Positions 8,943 to 16,368 of a stretch of 64,000 bases of DNA are shown here, piece after piece. A model generated the notes under the pieces. That model was given only the letters and a program-made list of their open reading frames with translations. It was not told the DNA's origin and ran no database searches. The translations under genes and the position numbers were made by a program. The stretch comes from Planctomycetaceae bacterium. Lineage in GTDB: Bacteria; Planctomycetota; Planctomycetia; Pirellulales; Lacipirellulaceae. Location: the NCBI GenBank assembly GCA_002702655.1, contig PABB01000075.1, positions 179,047 to 243,046 on the forward strand, written 5' to 3'. The stretch's first letter is position 1, and every line of letters starts with the position of its first letter.

Positions 8943-10424
8943 CTACGCCTGCAACGAGAAGACTTCTGGCCCGACGTGCTGGGTGACCACCTCGCCAAAG
9001 AGGGTATGGGCATTGGCGTCGAAGACAGTCACTGGCAGAATCTGGCCGATTTGGCGGCGGTTGCCGGTGAACACGACGATGCGGTCGCACATGGTCCGGC
9101 CGACCAGTTGCAGTTGGGGGGCGTCGGCGGCGGGCGGAGCGTCCTCTGGCGGGGCGTCGTGGCCGGCCTCGTCAGAAGCGGCGGCGCCTGCGGCTCGGGT
9201 CGCCGACTTACTGGGCCCTTCCACGAGCACCTCCACGTCCTGGCCCAGGAACGCCTGATTGTCCTCCTCGCTGATCTCGTTCTGCAGCGCCAGCAGGTGA
9301 TTGTTGCGCCGTCGCTTCACCTCCTCGGGCACGTCGTCGGCGTACAACTCGGCGCCCTTGGTGCCGGGGCGGACGCTGTATTTGAAGATGAAACTGTTCT
9401 TGAACCGGCACTCGCGGACCAGTTCGACCGTTTGCTCGTAGTCCTCATCCGTCTCGCCGGAGAAACCGACGATGAAGTCGCTGGTCACCGCCGCCGCGGG
9501 GACCCACTCGCGCACCCGGGCGTACATTTCACGGTAGTCTTCCACCGTGTAGCCGCGCTTCATCCGAGCGAGCATGCGATTCGAGCCGCTCTGCACCGGC
9601 ACGTGCAGGTACTTGCTGATCTTGGGCAGATCGCGCACCGCGGCCAGTACGTCGTCGGTCATGTCTTTGGGATAATTCGTGACGAATTTGATGCGGTCCA
9701 GCCCGTCGATGTCGTGCAGCTGGGTCAGCAGATCGCTGAACCGCGTGCTTTGCTCGCCGGTGCGGTAGCGGTAGCTGTTGACCGTTTGCCCCAGCAGCGT
9801 GATTTCGCGACAGCCTTCGCCAGCGAGTTGCCGCGCTTCGGCCAGAATGTGCTCGGGCGGGCGGCTTTGCTCGGGGCCGCGGACGCTGGGGACGATGCAG
9901 TACGTGCAGAACTTGTCGCAGCCAATCTGGATTCGCACGTACGCCTGAAACGGCGTGGGGCGCATCGACGGATCGCGCAGCGGGTCGAAGCTCTCGTGGC
10001 TGCGCTCCACTGCGTCCCGGGAACCGGCTTTGCGGTCCAGGCTCACTTCGAGCTGCGGCCCGGCGCCGGCGGCGACTTTCTCCACCAAGTCAGGCACCTG
10101 GTGCAACTGCCCGGGGCCGACGACCAGATCGACGTAGGGCGCTCGGCTAAAAACCTTACGCTTGTGGTTTTGGGCCATGCAGCCAATGACGCCGATGATC
10201 TTCTCAGGGTGGGCCTGCTTGGCCAGCTTCAGGCGTCCCAGCGCGCTGTAGATCTTCTCCTCGGCATGCTCGCGGACGCTGCAAGTATTTAGCAGCACCG
10301 TGTCGGCGTCGCGCGTGTTGTCGGTGAGTTCGTACCCGCGCTTGCGCAACGCGGCCACCACCAGCTCGCTGTCGAGCACGTTCATCTGACAGCCGACGGT
10401 TTCGATGTAGAGTTTCTTAGGCAT
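8943..10424 (-). CDS. miaB: tRNA-2-methylthio-N6-dimethylallyladenosine synthase MiaB
   Basis: This is a 493-residue radical-SAM methylthiotransferase. The N-terminal UPF0004 domain carries Cys12 (VGCQMN), Cys48 (NTCSVRE) and Cys82 (IGCMAQ) for one 4Fe-4S cluster. The radical-SAM cluster ligands are Cys169, Cys173 and Cys176 in CDKFCTYC. A C-terminal TRAM domain follows. The 44-49 residue spacing and the VRGPEQSRP segment favour MiaB over MtaB or RimO. It modifies adenosine 37 of tRNAs reading UNN codons. One oddity is an Ala/Asp/Pro-rich stretch of about 35 residues before the last TRAM strands, probably a disordered loop. Confidence 0.95.
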   Translation of the reverse strand: MPKKLYIETVGCQMNVLDSELVVAALRKRGYELTDNTRDADTVLLNTCSVREHAEEKIYSALGRLKLAKQAHPEKIIGVIGCMAQNHKRKVFSRAPYVDLVVGPGQLHQVPDLVEKVAAGAGPQLEVSLDRKAGSRDAVERSHESFDPLRDPSMRPTPFQAYVRIQIGCDKFCTYCIVPSVRGPEQSRPPEHILAEARQLAGEGCREITLLGQTVNSYRYRTGEQSTRFSDLLTQLHDIDGLDRIKFVTNYPKDMTDDVLAAVRDLPKISKYLHVPVQSGSNRMLARMKRGYTVEDYREMYARVREWVPAAAVTSDFIVGFSGETDEDYEQTVELVRECRFKNSFIFKYSVRPGTKGAELYADDVPEEVKRRRNNHLLALQNEISEEDNQAFLGQDVEVLVEGPSKSATRAAGAAASDEAGHDAPPEDAPPAADAPQLQLVGRTMCDRIVVFTGNRRQIGQILPVTVFDANAHTLFGEVVTQHVGPEVFSLQA

Positions 10425-10434
10425 GGCAAAGGCA

Positions 10435-10540
10435 AGCGGTCAGCAGTCAGCTCTCAGCGGTCAGCTGGGCGGGTTAGTCGGGAGTGCGAGACATGCGGCA
10501 GCCCGTCTGGCTGAAGGCAGACAGCTGATCGCTGGCAGCT
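10435..10540. repeat. Intergenic inverted repeat, CAGCGGTCAGC family
   Basis: The arm at 10435-10466 is built from near-repeats of GCGGTCAGC and GCAGTCAGC. The arm at 10518-10540 is an imperfect reverse complement (about 16 of 21 positions match). Together they fill the spacer: the right arm ends 2 bases from the stop of the small membrane protein and the left arm ends 10 bases before the miaB start on the minus strand. The 50 bases between the arms hold no gene. Confidence 0.6.
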
Positions 10541-10542
10541 CC

Positions 10543-10716
10543 CTACGCCGCGTCGCGGTCGCCTTGGCCGTCCTGGGACTGCTCGCCAAGTTGTTCCTCG
10601 ACCTGGCGGCGGACCTGGCTGACCAACTCGTTGCGGCGGCTGGCCATCATCCGCACCAGCGAGACGATCGCGACGTAGCCGGCAATGCCGATGATCACGA
10701 TATCCCAAGCGTCCAT
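10543..10716 (-). CDS. Small single-pass membrane protein
   Basis: This 57-residue protein consists of MDAWDIV, one hydrophobic helix (residues 6-21), and a basic then glutamine/glutamate-rich tail (RRQVEEQLGEQSQDGQGD). I chose the ATG at 10716 rather than the upstream 10821 because the hydrophobic segment then sits at the N-terminus and a purine-rich stretch precedes the codon. It lies between fmt and miaB in the same orientation. No function is recognised; a small regulatory or scaffold membrane protein is possible. Confidence 0.6.
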   Translation of the reverse strand: MDAWDIVIIGIAGYVAIVSLVRMMASRRNELVSQVRRQVEEQLGEQSQDGQGDRDAA

Positions 10717-10817
10717 GGCAAGGTCCCCGTTCGTCCGTGGGCGAATCCCGGCAGCGGCGCCGGATTGGGCATCATACCCAGGAAACGCTGCCCGGGGCGA
10801 GAGGAACTCGCCCCGGG

Positions 10818-11774
10818 TCAATCGCCGCCAAATTGTCCCATGTGGTCGCCCGTAGCCAGCGGAAACCCCCGCAAAAAGTCGGCCGCAGGCATGGCTCGCT
10901 TGCCGGGCGCCTGCACCGTGAGCAGCTCCAAAGAGCCCGTTCCCGCTGCCACGACCAGCCGCTTGTCCGCCTCGACCACGGTTCCCGGAGCGGCGTCGCC
11001 GGGCTGCTTCTCGGGTACGGCAACTTTCGCCTGGTGGACAATCAGCCGCAGCGGCTCGTCCTCGCCAGCGCGTCGCAGGTCGGTGTACGCCCGCGGCCAG
11101 GGTTGCAGGCCGCGGACCTGGTTTTTGATTTCCGTCGCCGCACGCGACCAGTCGATGGCGCCGTGGGCTTTGGTCAAGCGGGGCGCCTTCGTCGCCGCGG
11201 CCGCGTCTTGCTCGACCGGCTCGGCCGTGCCGGCGGCCAGCTTGGCAACCGCCTCGGACATCAGCTCGGCGCCCATCTCCGCCAGCCGGTCTTCCAATTC
11301 GCCGGCCGTTTCGTCAGGGTCGATGGGCGTCCGCTGCACGCCCAGGCACGGGCCGGCGTCCAATTTGGGCGTGATGTGAAAGACCGTGTTGCCGGTCTCC
11401 GCGTCGCCGGCGAGCACCGCCCACTGCACGGGCGCCGCCCCGCGCCACCGCGGCAGCAGGCTGCCATGCAGGTTGATCGCGCCCAGCCGCGTTGTTTCCA
11501 GTACGGGGCGTTTGAGAATTTCGCCGTAGTCGCACACCGCCAGCAGATCGGCGCCCGTCTCGGCCAGCCGCGCCACGCCCGCGTCGTCGTTGACGGTCTC
11601 CGGCTGCCACAGCGGCAGGTGCAGTTCCTCCGCAGCCAGCGCCATCGGCGCCGGCGGCGAGCGTCGTCCCCGCGGCGGGCGCGTGACGACCGACAGCACC
11701 TCGTGCCCGTCGGCGACCAACCGCCGCAACGTCGGCACGGCAAACGGACCGGTTCCCAGGGCGATGATTCGCAT
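10818..11774 (-). CDS. fmt: Methionyl-tRNA formyltransferase
   Basis: This is a 318-residue protein of normal family length. The N-terminal Rossmann-like formyltransferase domain contains the catalytic set Asn101 and His103 in NLHGSLLPRWRGAAPVQWA and Asp139 in KLDAGP. The C-terminal OB-like domain starts near residue 205. It transfers a formyl group from 10-formyl-THF to initiator Met-tRNA. def, encoding the enzyme that later removes the formyl group, lies about 580 bases upstream in the same direction, separated by a repeat-bounded insertion carrying a small gene. Confidence 0.95.
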   Translation of the reverse strand: MRIIALGTGPFAVPTLRRLVADGHEVLSVVTRPPRGRRSPPAPMALAAEELHLPLWQPETVNDDAGVARLAETGADLLAVCDYGEILKRPVLETTRLGAINLHGSLLPRWRGAAPVQWAVLAGDAETGNTVFHITPKLDAGPCLGVQRTPIDPDETAGELEDRLAEMGAELMSEAVAKLAAGTAEPVEQDAAAATKAPRLTKAHGAIDWSRAATEIKNQVRGLQPWPRAYTDLRRAGEDEPLRLIVHQAKVAVPEKQPGDAAPGTVVEADKRLVVAAGTGSLELLTVQAPGKRAMPAADFLRGFPLATGDHMGQFGGD

Positions 11775-11778
11775 CTAT

Positions 11779-12334
11779 TTCACCACGGAGGACACAGAGA
11801 GCACAGTGGAAAGGGGAACGAAGCGACGTCACCCATTTTGCGGGAGCTTTGAAAACTTGTCGACGACTACCATAAATACGGCGCGGACGAAATCGGCGAC
11901 GATCATCGACGAAAACTCGGGGTGGCGAATGCGTTGTGCTTCGTCGTCGCTGATCTTTACTCCACGATGCTGCTCAAGTTCCAACACGACCGCGATCGTG
12001 TCGAGACTGCCCCAGAATGACAGGGTGATCAGATCGTCGTCAAGTGACGAATCAGCCCGGACGTAGTCTGATTCAATCGACCCCAATTCGGCAATAGCTG
12101 TGCGAACCGCCAATGCGATTGCCCCAGCGTGCGGGTGCTCGGGAAGATTGCACCTACGAACAAATTCGTCGGCGGCCTGCCGTTCGTGAGTGGATCGGAA
12201 TTCAGCAATTCTCTGCTGCTGCGACTTGAACGGCCACATGATGTCAACCAAGAAGGCGGAGGACGGCAGGTAGTGCAAGCGTCGCCAACGCTGCGACATT
12301 CTCCTCCGTGCTCTCTGTGTCCTCTGTGGTGAGA
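11779..12334. repeat. Inverted-repeat-bounded insertion between def and fmt (CACAGAGGACACAGAG family)
   Basis: The arm at about 11779-11813 and the arm at 12304-12334 are reverse complements across about 26 bases with two mismatches; the shared core includes GAGGACACAGAGAGCAC. One arm ends 4 bases before the fmt start, the other 16 bases after the def stop. Between them lies a single gene (11829-12239). The same family recurs at 21390-21637. The arrangement suggests a cassette inserted into an ancestral def-fmt operon; no target duplication is evident. Confidence 0.65.
11829..12239 (-). CDS. Small acyl-carrier-protein-like protein of unknown role
   Basis: This is a 136-residue protein from the ATG at 12239 (frame open to 12299). 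Residues from about 50 onward read like an acyl-carrier fold: SDYVRADSSLDDDL, then WGSLDTIAVVLELEQHRGVKI, then SDDEAQRI and IVADFVRAV. In true carrier proteins the serine of D-S-L bears phosphopantetheine; here the motif is G-S-L-D, so the aspartate before it is lost and modification is uncertain. A DUF1493-like protein is another option. It lies inside inverted repeats between def and fmt, so its link to translation initiation may be accidental. Confidence 0.55.
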   Translation of the reverse strand: MWPFKSQQQRIAEFRSTHERQAADEFVRRCNLPEHPHAGAIALAVRTAIAELGSIESDYVRADSSLDDDLITLSFWGSLDTIAVVLELEQHRGVKISDDEAQRIRHPEFSSMIVADFVRAVFMVVVDKFSKLPQNG

Positions 12335-12350
12335 TCCTCCGGCGTCGGCG

Positions 12351-12938
12351 TCACGTGCGCAGCTTTTCCAATTCCGCCAACCGAGCCGCAATCGCTTCGT
12401 CGGTCGGCAGTTCGCCCACCTTGCGGCGACTGTCGAAGTCGATTTCAAACTCCTCCAACTCGTCGCGGATTTCCGCCACCTGCGTGGGGGTCAGCCGATC
12501 GATGAATAGCGTCCCGTCCAAGTGGTCGGTCTCGTGCTGCAGGATACGAGCTAGGAAGCCCTCGACCTCGCCGGCAATCTGCTCCCCCGACAGGCTGTAC
12601 GCCTCGACTTTCACTTTCTGATGCCGCGCGACCGAGCCGTGCACGCCGGGGATGCTCAGGCAACCCTCGTCGCCCTCGACGCGACCTTTGCCGCCCGACA
12701 GCACGGGGTTGATAAACACCTGCTCGGCCTCGGTATCGTCCGGGCTGCCGGAGGGGTTCGCGACGAACAGTCGGTAAGGCAAGTCGACCTGATTGGCCGC
12801 CAGGCCGACTCCCTCATGTTCGTACATCAATTCGAACATCTCGGCGACCATGCGACGCAACTCGGCGTCGACGCGGGTCAGCGGTCGCGACACGTGCCGC
12901 AGCGTGGGGTGCGGATAGTGGATGATTTCAAGGGCCAC
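12351..12938 (-). CDS. def: Peptide deformylase
   Basis: This is a 195-residue protein with all three family motifs: GVGLAANQ (residues 43-50), EGCLS with metal ligand Cys93, and QHETDHLDG with His135, Glu136 and His139. It removes the formyl group from nascent proteins using Fe2+ or Zn2+. An extension of about 25 residues rich in Glu and Leu follows the usual end. It is the first gene of the minus-strand run that continues to fmt and miaB, with a divergent sulfatase upstream. Confidence 0.95.
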   Translation of the reverse strand: MALEIIHYPHPTLRHVSRPLTRVDAELRRMVAEMFELMYEHEGVGLAANQVDLPYRLFVANPSGSPDDTEAEQVFINPVLSGGKGRVEGDEGCLSIPGVHGSVARHQKVKVEAYSLSGEQIAGEVEGFLARILQHETDHLDGTLFIDRLTPTQVAEIRDELEEFEIDFDSRRKVGELPTDEAIAARLAELEKLRT

Positions 12939-13180
12939 AAAGCCACCTGTCAGCGGATCGAACAGGAGAGTGCGAGATCGGGAACTACTCAGTATAAGCG
13001 TTTCTGGGCCTTGAACGTAGGGCTGCCGACCCTCGGCGCCAGTTTGTGAGGGGGACGCCCTCGCACCGGCGCCACCGAGAGCTGATGATGGTCAGAGCGG
13101 CCCACAGGGTGCAGGCCTCGGCCTGCCTGTCCTCGCACCGCGGCTCCTCCCTATCTCCCGCACGCGTGAAAGCTCTGACG

Positions 13181-14644
13181 ATGCCCCGCAATTGTTTACT
13201 TCTGCTCGTCGCCCTCCTCTGGATCCTGTCGAGCACGCCCAGCAGTGTCGCGGCGGATTCCGCGCGGCCGAACTTTTTGCTGATCGTCGCCGATGATCTT
13301 TGCTGGCGCGATCTGGGCTTCACCGGCAACGACGAAGTCCGCACGCCGCACCTCGACAAGCTGGCGAGCGAGGGTATGCAATTGACCGGGATGTTCAGTC
13401 CGGCGACCACGTGCTCGCCGTCTCGGCACGCGCTGTACACGGGACTCTTTCCCGTCCGCAGCGGCGCCTATCCCAATCACACCCACGCGTATGACGGCAC
13501 AAAGAGCATCTTCACGTATCTGAAAGACCAGGGCTACCGCGTTGGTCTGCAGGGCAAATCGCATGTGGCGCCGCCGGAGTCGTTTCCCTACGAATTGGTC
13601 AGCGGCAAAGCTCAGGCGGACAACTTCGCGGCGACGCGGTCGTTCATCACGCGGCAGGCCGACGAGCCGTGGTTGCTGGTGTTCGCTTCGAACGATCCAC
13701 ACAGTCCCTGGAACCGTGGGACCAAAGGCTTGCATCGTCCCCGCGACCTGACGGTTCCGCCGTACCTGCACGACAACCGAGCGACCCGTCGGGCGCTGGC
13801 CAACTACTACGGCGAGATCAATAAGCTCGACTGGCAGGTGGGGCAACTGCTCGACTTGCTGCAGCAGACTGACCAGGTCGACAACACGCTCGTGATGTTC
13901 GTCAGCGAGCAGGGCAGCAGCTTCCCGTACGGCGGCAAATGGAGCGTGTACGACAACGGCATCCGCGTCGCTGCGATCGTGCGGTGGCCGGGGAGGGTCG
14001 AGCCGGGATCAAGCTCTGACGCGCTGATGCAATACGTCGACGTACCGCCCACATTCCTTGCCGCGGCCGGCGTCGACCCGGTGGGCATCGACACCGGTTG
14101 TCCCGACGTCCGCGGTGAAACCGGATTCGACGGACGCAGTTTCCTAGATGTACTCACCGGCCGATCGAGCGAGCTACGGGATGTCGTCTTCGCCCAGAAT
14201 ACGACCGTCGGCGTGCATGGCTACGAGGAACCGTATCCGATTCGGGCCGCGCGCGACCAGCGATACAAGTATGTTCGCAACCTCGCGCCGGAGAACACTT
14301 ACGCGATCGGCGGCATTCACAAACATGCTTTGCTGAAGTCGTGGCAAGCCGACGCCGCGGGCGATCCTGCCCTTGCCGCGCGAATCGAGTGGCTGTTCCA
14401 CCGGCCGGCCGAGGAGTTGTACGACCTGCAGTCGGACGAGTACGAAATGGACAACCTGGCCGACGATCCCGAGTTGGCCGACGTGAAGGCGCGGCTGTCC
14501 GCACGGCTGGACGAGTGGATGGCGCAGCAGGGCGACCGCGGAATGGCGACGGAGTTAGACGCCTCGTCGCGGCAAGAGAACCCCGTGCCGGCGGCCAAGC
14601 CCCAACAGCGGAATCGGCCCACGGGCAGCGATGCGGCTGGCTGA
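13181..14644 (+). CDS. Exported sulfatase, heparan-N-sulfatase-like
   Basis: This 487-residue protein has a signal peptide (hydrophobic residues 5-17, cleavage near VAADS) and an alkaline-phosphatase-fold sulfatase domain. VADDL supplies Asp38-Asp39 for calcium, and CSPSR at 78-82 is the signature in which Cys78 is converted to formylglycine by a separate maturase not encoded in this window. FSPATTCSPSRHALYTG and GLQGKSHV fit group-S1 enzymes near N-sulfoglucosamine sulfohydrolase. It probably acts on sulfated polysaccharide outside the membrane. The ATG at 13181 was preferred over 13046 because it begins the signal peptide. Confidence 0.9.
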   Translation: MPRNCLLLLVALLWILSSTPSSVAADSARPNFLLIVADDLCWRDLGFTGNDEVRTPHLDKLASEGMQLTGMFSPATTCSPSRHALYTGLFPVRSGAYPNHTHAYDGTKSIFTYLKDQGYRVGLQGKSHVAPPESFPYELVSGKAQADNFAATRSFITRQADEPWLLVFASNDPHSPWNRGTKGLHRPRDLTVPPYLHDNRATRRALANYYGEINKLDWQVGQLLDLLQQTDQVDNTLVMFVSEQGSSFPYGGKWSVYDNGIRVAAIVRWPGRVEPGSSSDALMQYVDVPPTFLAAAGVDPVGIDTGCPDVRGETGFDGRSFLDVLTGRSSELRDVVFAQNTTVGVHGYEEPYPIRAARDQRYKYVRNLAPENTYAIGGIHKHALLKSWQADAAGDPALAARIEWLFHRPAEELYDLQSDEYEMDNLADDPELADVKARLSARLDEWMAQQGDRGMATELDASSRQENPVPAAKPQQRNRPTGSDAAG

Positions 14645-14655
14645 GCGCGCGACGC

Positions 14656-15105
14656 TTATTCCTGCTCCGTCGTTAGGGCGAAATCCGCATTCTCGGCGCC
14701 CGCGGCGGGCACCTCGAACGTGAGCGTGCTCCGGTAATTGTACCGGTCGGGCACGCGCTCCCGCGGGGCATCGGGGGCGTCGACGTCGGAAGCGACGGGT
14801 TGATCCGACGACACGGAGTAGATTCGCACGCGGTGCGTTGCGACCACCGCGCCCGGCTCCCCCTCGATGGTCTGCAGCGTGTAGCGTCCCGCGTCGTCCA
14901 GATGGCCCGTTGAGCCGGGACCGGGGGCGCGGCCAGCTCCGCTTTGCGGCTGAAAGCTCACCACCCCGCCCGCCAGCGGCTCGCCGTCCAGAGTGACGAC
15001 GCCGCTCACCGGGGCCAGTTCAAATGATCGCGACGGGCCGCAGCCCAGCGTCAAAGCGAGGCCGATCGCGGTGACGACCGATAGACTCGCCGACGCGCGA
15101 GGCAT
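14656..15105 (-). CDS. Lipoprotein with carboxypeptidase-regulatory-like domain
   Basis: This protein has 149 residues from the ATG at 15105; a GTG at 15141 overlapping the upstream stop is also possible. The signal sequence ends in LTLGCGPS, giving a lipobox Cys. Then comes a beta-sandwich start, ELAPVSGVVTLDGEPLAGGVV, and a DDAGRYTLQTIEG turn, as in the transthyretin-like domains often paired with DUF1559 proteins in planctomycetes. It directly follows such a gene (at most 25 bases apart), so the two are probably cotranscribed. The ligand is unknown. Confidence 0.75.
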   Translation of the reverse strand: MPRASASLSVVTAIGLALTLGCGPSRSFELAPVSGVVTLDGEPLAGGVVSFQPQSGAGRAPGPGSTGHLDDAGRYTLQTIEGEPGAVVATHRVRIYSVSSDQPVASDVDAPDAPRERVPDRYNYRSTLTFEVPAAGAENADFALTTEQE

Positions 15106-15130
15106 CGCGCGTCCGACCCTCTGTTTCCGT

Positions 15131-16156
15131 CTAAAACTCACCGACGACCTCGCCCCCTTGAATGGTTCCGCCCGCGACGAACACGGCCATGTCGATGTAC
15201 TGATCGATCGGCCGCACGGACCCGTCGCAGCGGGCGAACAGCAGGGCGTTACCCGCGTGCAGGCTGCCCCAGCCTCGCTTGCACGTGTGGACGCCGCCGC
15301 CGCCGGCGTTCTGGCACTCGATATAGTTGGGGATCAACGTCCGGCTCTCAAAAAACGCACTCGACTGGTTGTACGACGTGTAGGCGTAGGCCCAGAACGT
15401 GCGACGTCGCGTGAACAACTCCGTCGTCGCTTCGCCGACCAGCAGCGTCTGCGACGCGCCGTCGGTGATTTGGCCCGACTCGACGGGCGTAAAGCGGCGG
15501 TTGTTGCCGGGATCCTGCGCCACAGTGTGCATGGGGCCGCGCCATTCCGAAGGCATGCTGTTCTCGTGCTGGTTCAGAGCGCACCGCGGATTGTCCCAAT
15601 AGTGATCGCCGTCCTGACCGAGCGAGTGTCCTGACATCGCCCGATACGACCCGGGCGCCCAGAGCATGAGCGTGGACGAGCCGCCCCGTCGTCCGCCGCC
15701 ACCAGTGCTCATCGTGACGCTGCCCGGGCCGGATTCGGGCGTTTCCAGCACTTGCAGATCAATGTCACTGGGGCATTGGTACGCGGGGATGATCGTCTCG
15801 CGCAACTGTTGGTTGTTGGCGTGGGAGAACCCGACGGACTTGTCCCACAACGCGTACACGTCGGGCCGCTCGATGTGCGGCAGAATATCCACGGTCCACG
15901 TGCTCACGTAAGGCCCGCCGATATCCGTGGTTCGCGACGTGCTGCCGGCGGGAAAATGTCCCTGTTGCTGTTCGTAGTTCAGCACGGCCAAGGCGATCTG
16001 CTTGAGGTTGTTGGAGCATTGCGTCCGGCGGGCGGCCTCGCGGGCGGCCTGCACGGCTGGTAGCAGCAGGGCCACCAGCACGCCGATGATGGCGATCACG
16101 ACCAACAACTCAACGAGCGTGAACGCGGAGCGACGAAGCGCGAATCGAGCAGGCAT
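15131..16156 (-). CDS. DUF1559 protein with prepilin-type N-terminal methylation motif
   Basis: This is a 341-residue protein. After a short basic leader comes FTLVELLVVIAIIGVLVALL, the class III signal of type IV pilins and type II pseudopilins, then VQAAREAARRTQCSNNLKQI, which is the characteristic DUF1559 opening. The C-terminal part ends with the typical LHAGNALLFARCDGSVRPI stretch. Such proteins occur in tens to hundreds of copies per planctomycete genome; their role is not established. The true start is the ATG at 16156; the frame continues open upstream without coding character. Confidence 0.9.
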   Translation of the reverse strand: MPARFALRRSAFTLVELLVVIAIIGVLVALLLPAVQAAREAARRTQCSNNLKQIALAVLNYEQQQGHFPAGSTSRTTDIGGPYVSTWTVDILPHIERPDVYALWDKSVGFSHANNQQLRETIIPAYQCPSDIDLQVLETPESGPGSVTMSTGGGGRRGGSSTLMLWAPGSYRAMSGHSLGQDGDHYWDNPRCALNQHENSMPSEWRGPMHTVAQDPGNNRRFTPVESGQITDGASQTLLVGEATTELFTRRRTFWAYAYTSYNQSSAFFESRTLIPNYIECQNAGGGGVHTCKRGWGSLHAGNALLFARCDGSVRPIDQYIDMAVFVAGGTIQGGEVVGEF

Positions 16157-16368
16157 GGAAAGCAAGCCAAATCGAAAAGGTGAACAGCGGCGCGAAGAGA
16201 AACAGATGAGGATGCGGTCGGGGCAAAGCGATTGCGCTAATCGCACGGTCCAGCCGCAACCAACTGATTGTAGCCGCAGTCGCAGAGGCCGCCACGCAGA
16301 TATGGCGTCCATTGCGGCGGTTTTCCGGCAGTTTGCAGCGAGTGGGTCGCCGCGGGCGACGCGGCGGG

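Noticed and set aside
8868-10292. 474-residue plus-strand frame over miaB
   Set aside because: It is antisense to miaB; no independent domain.
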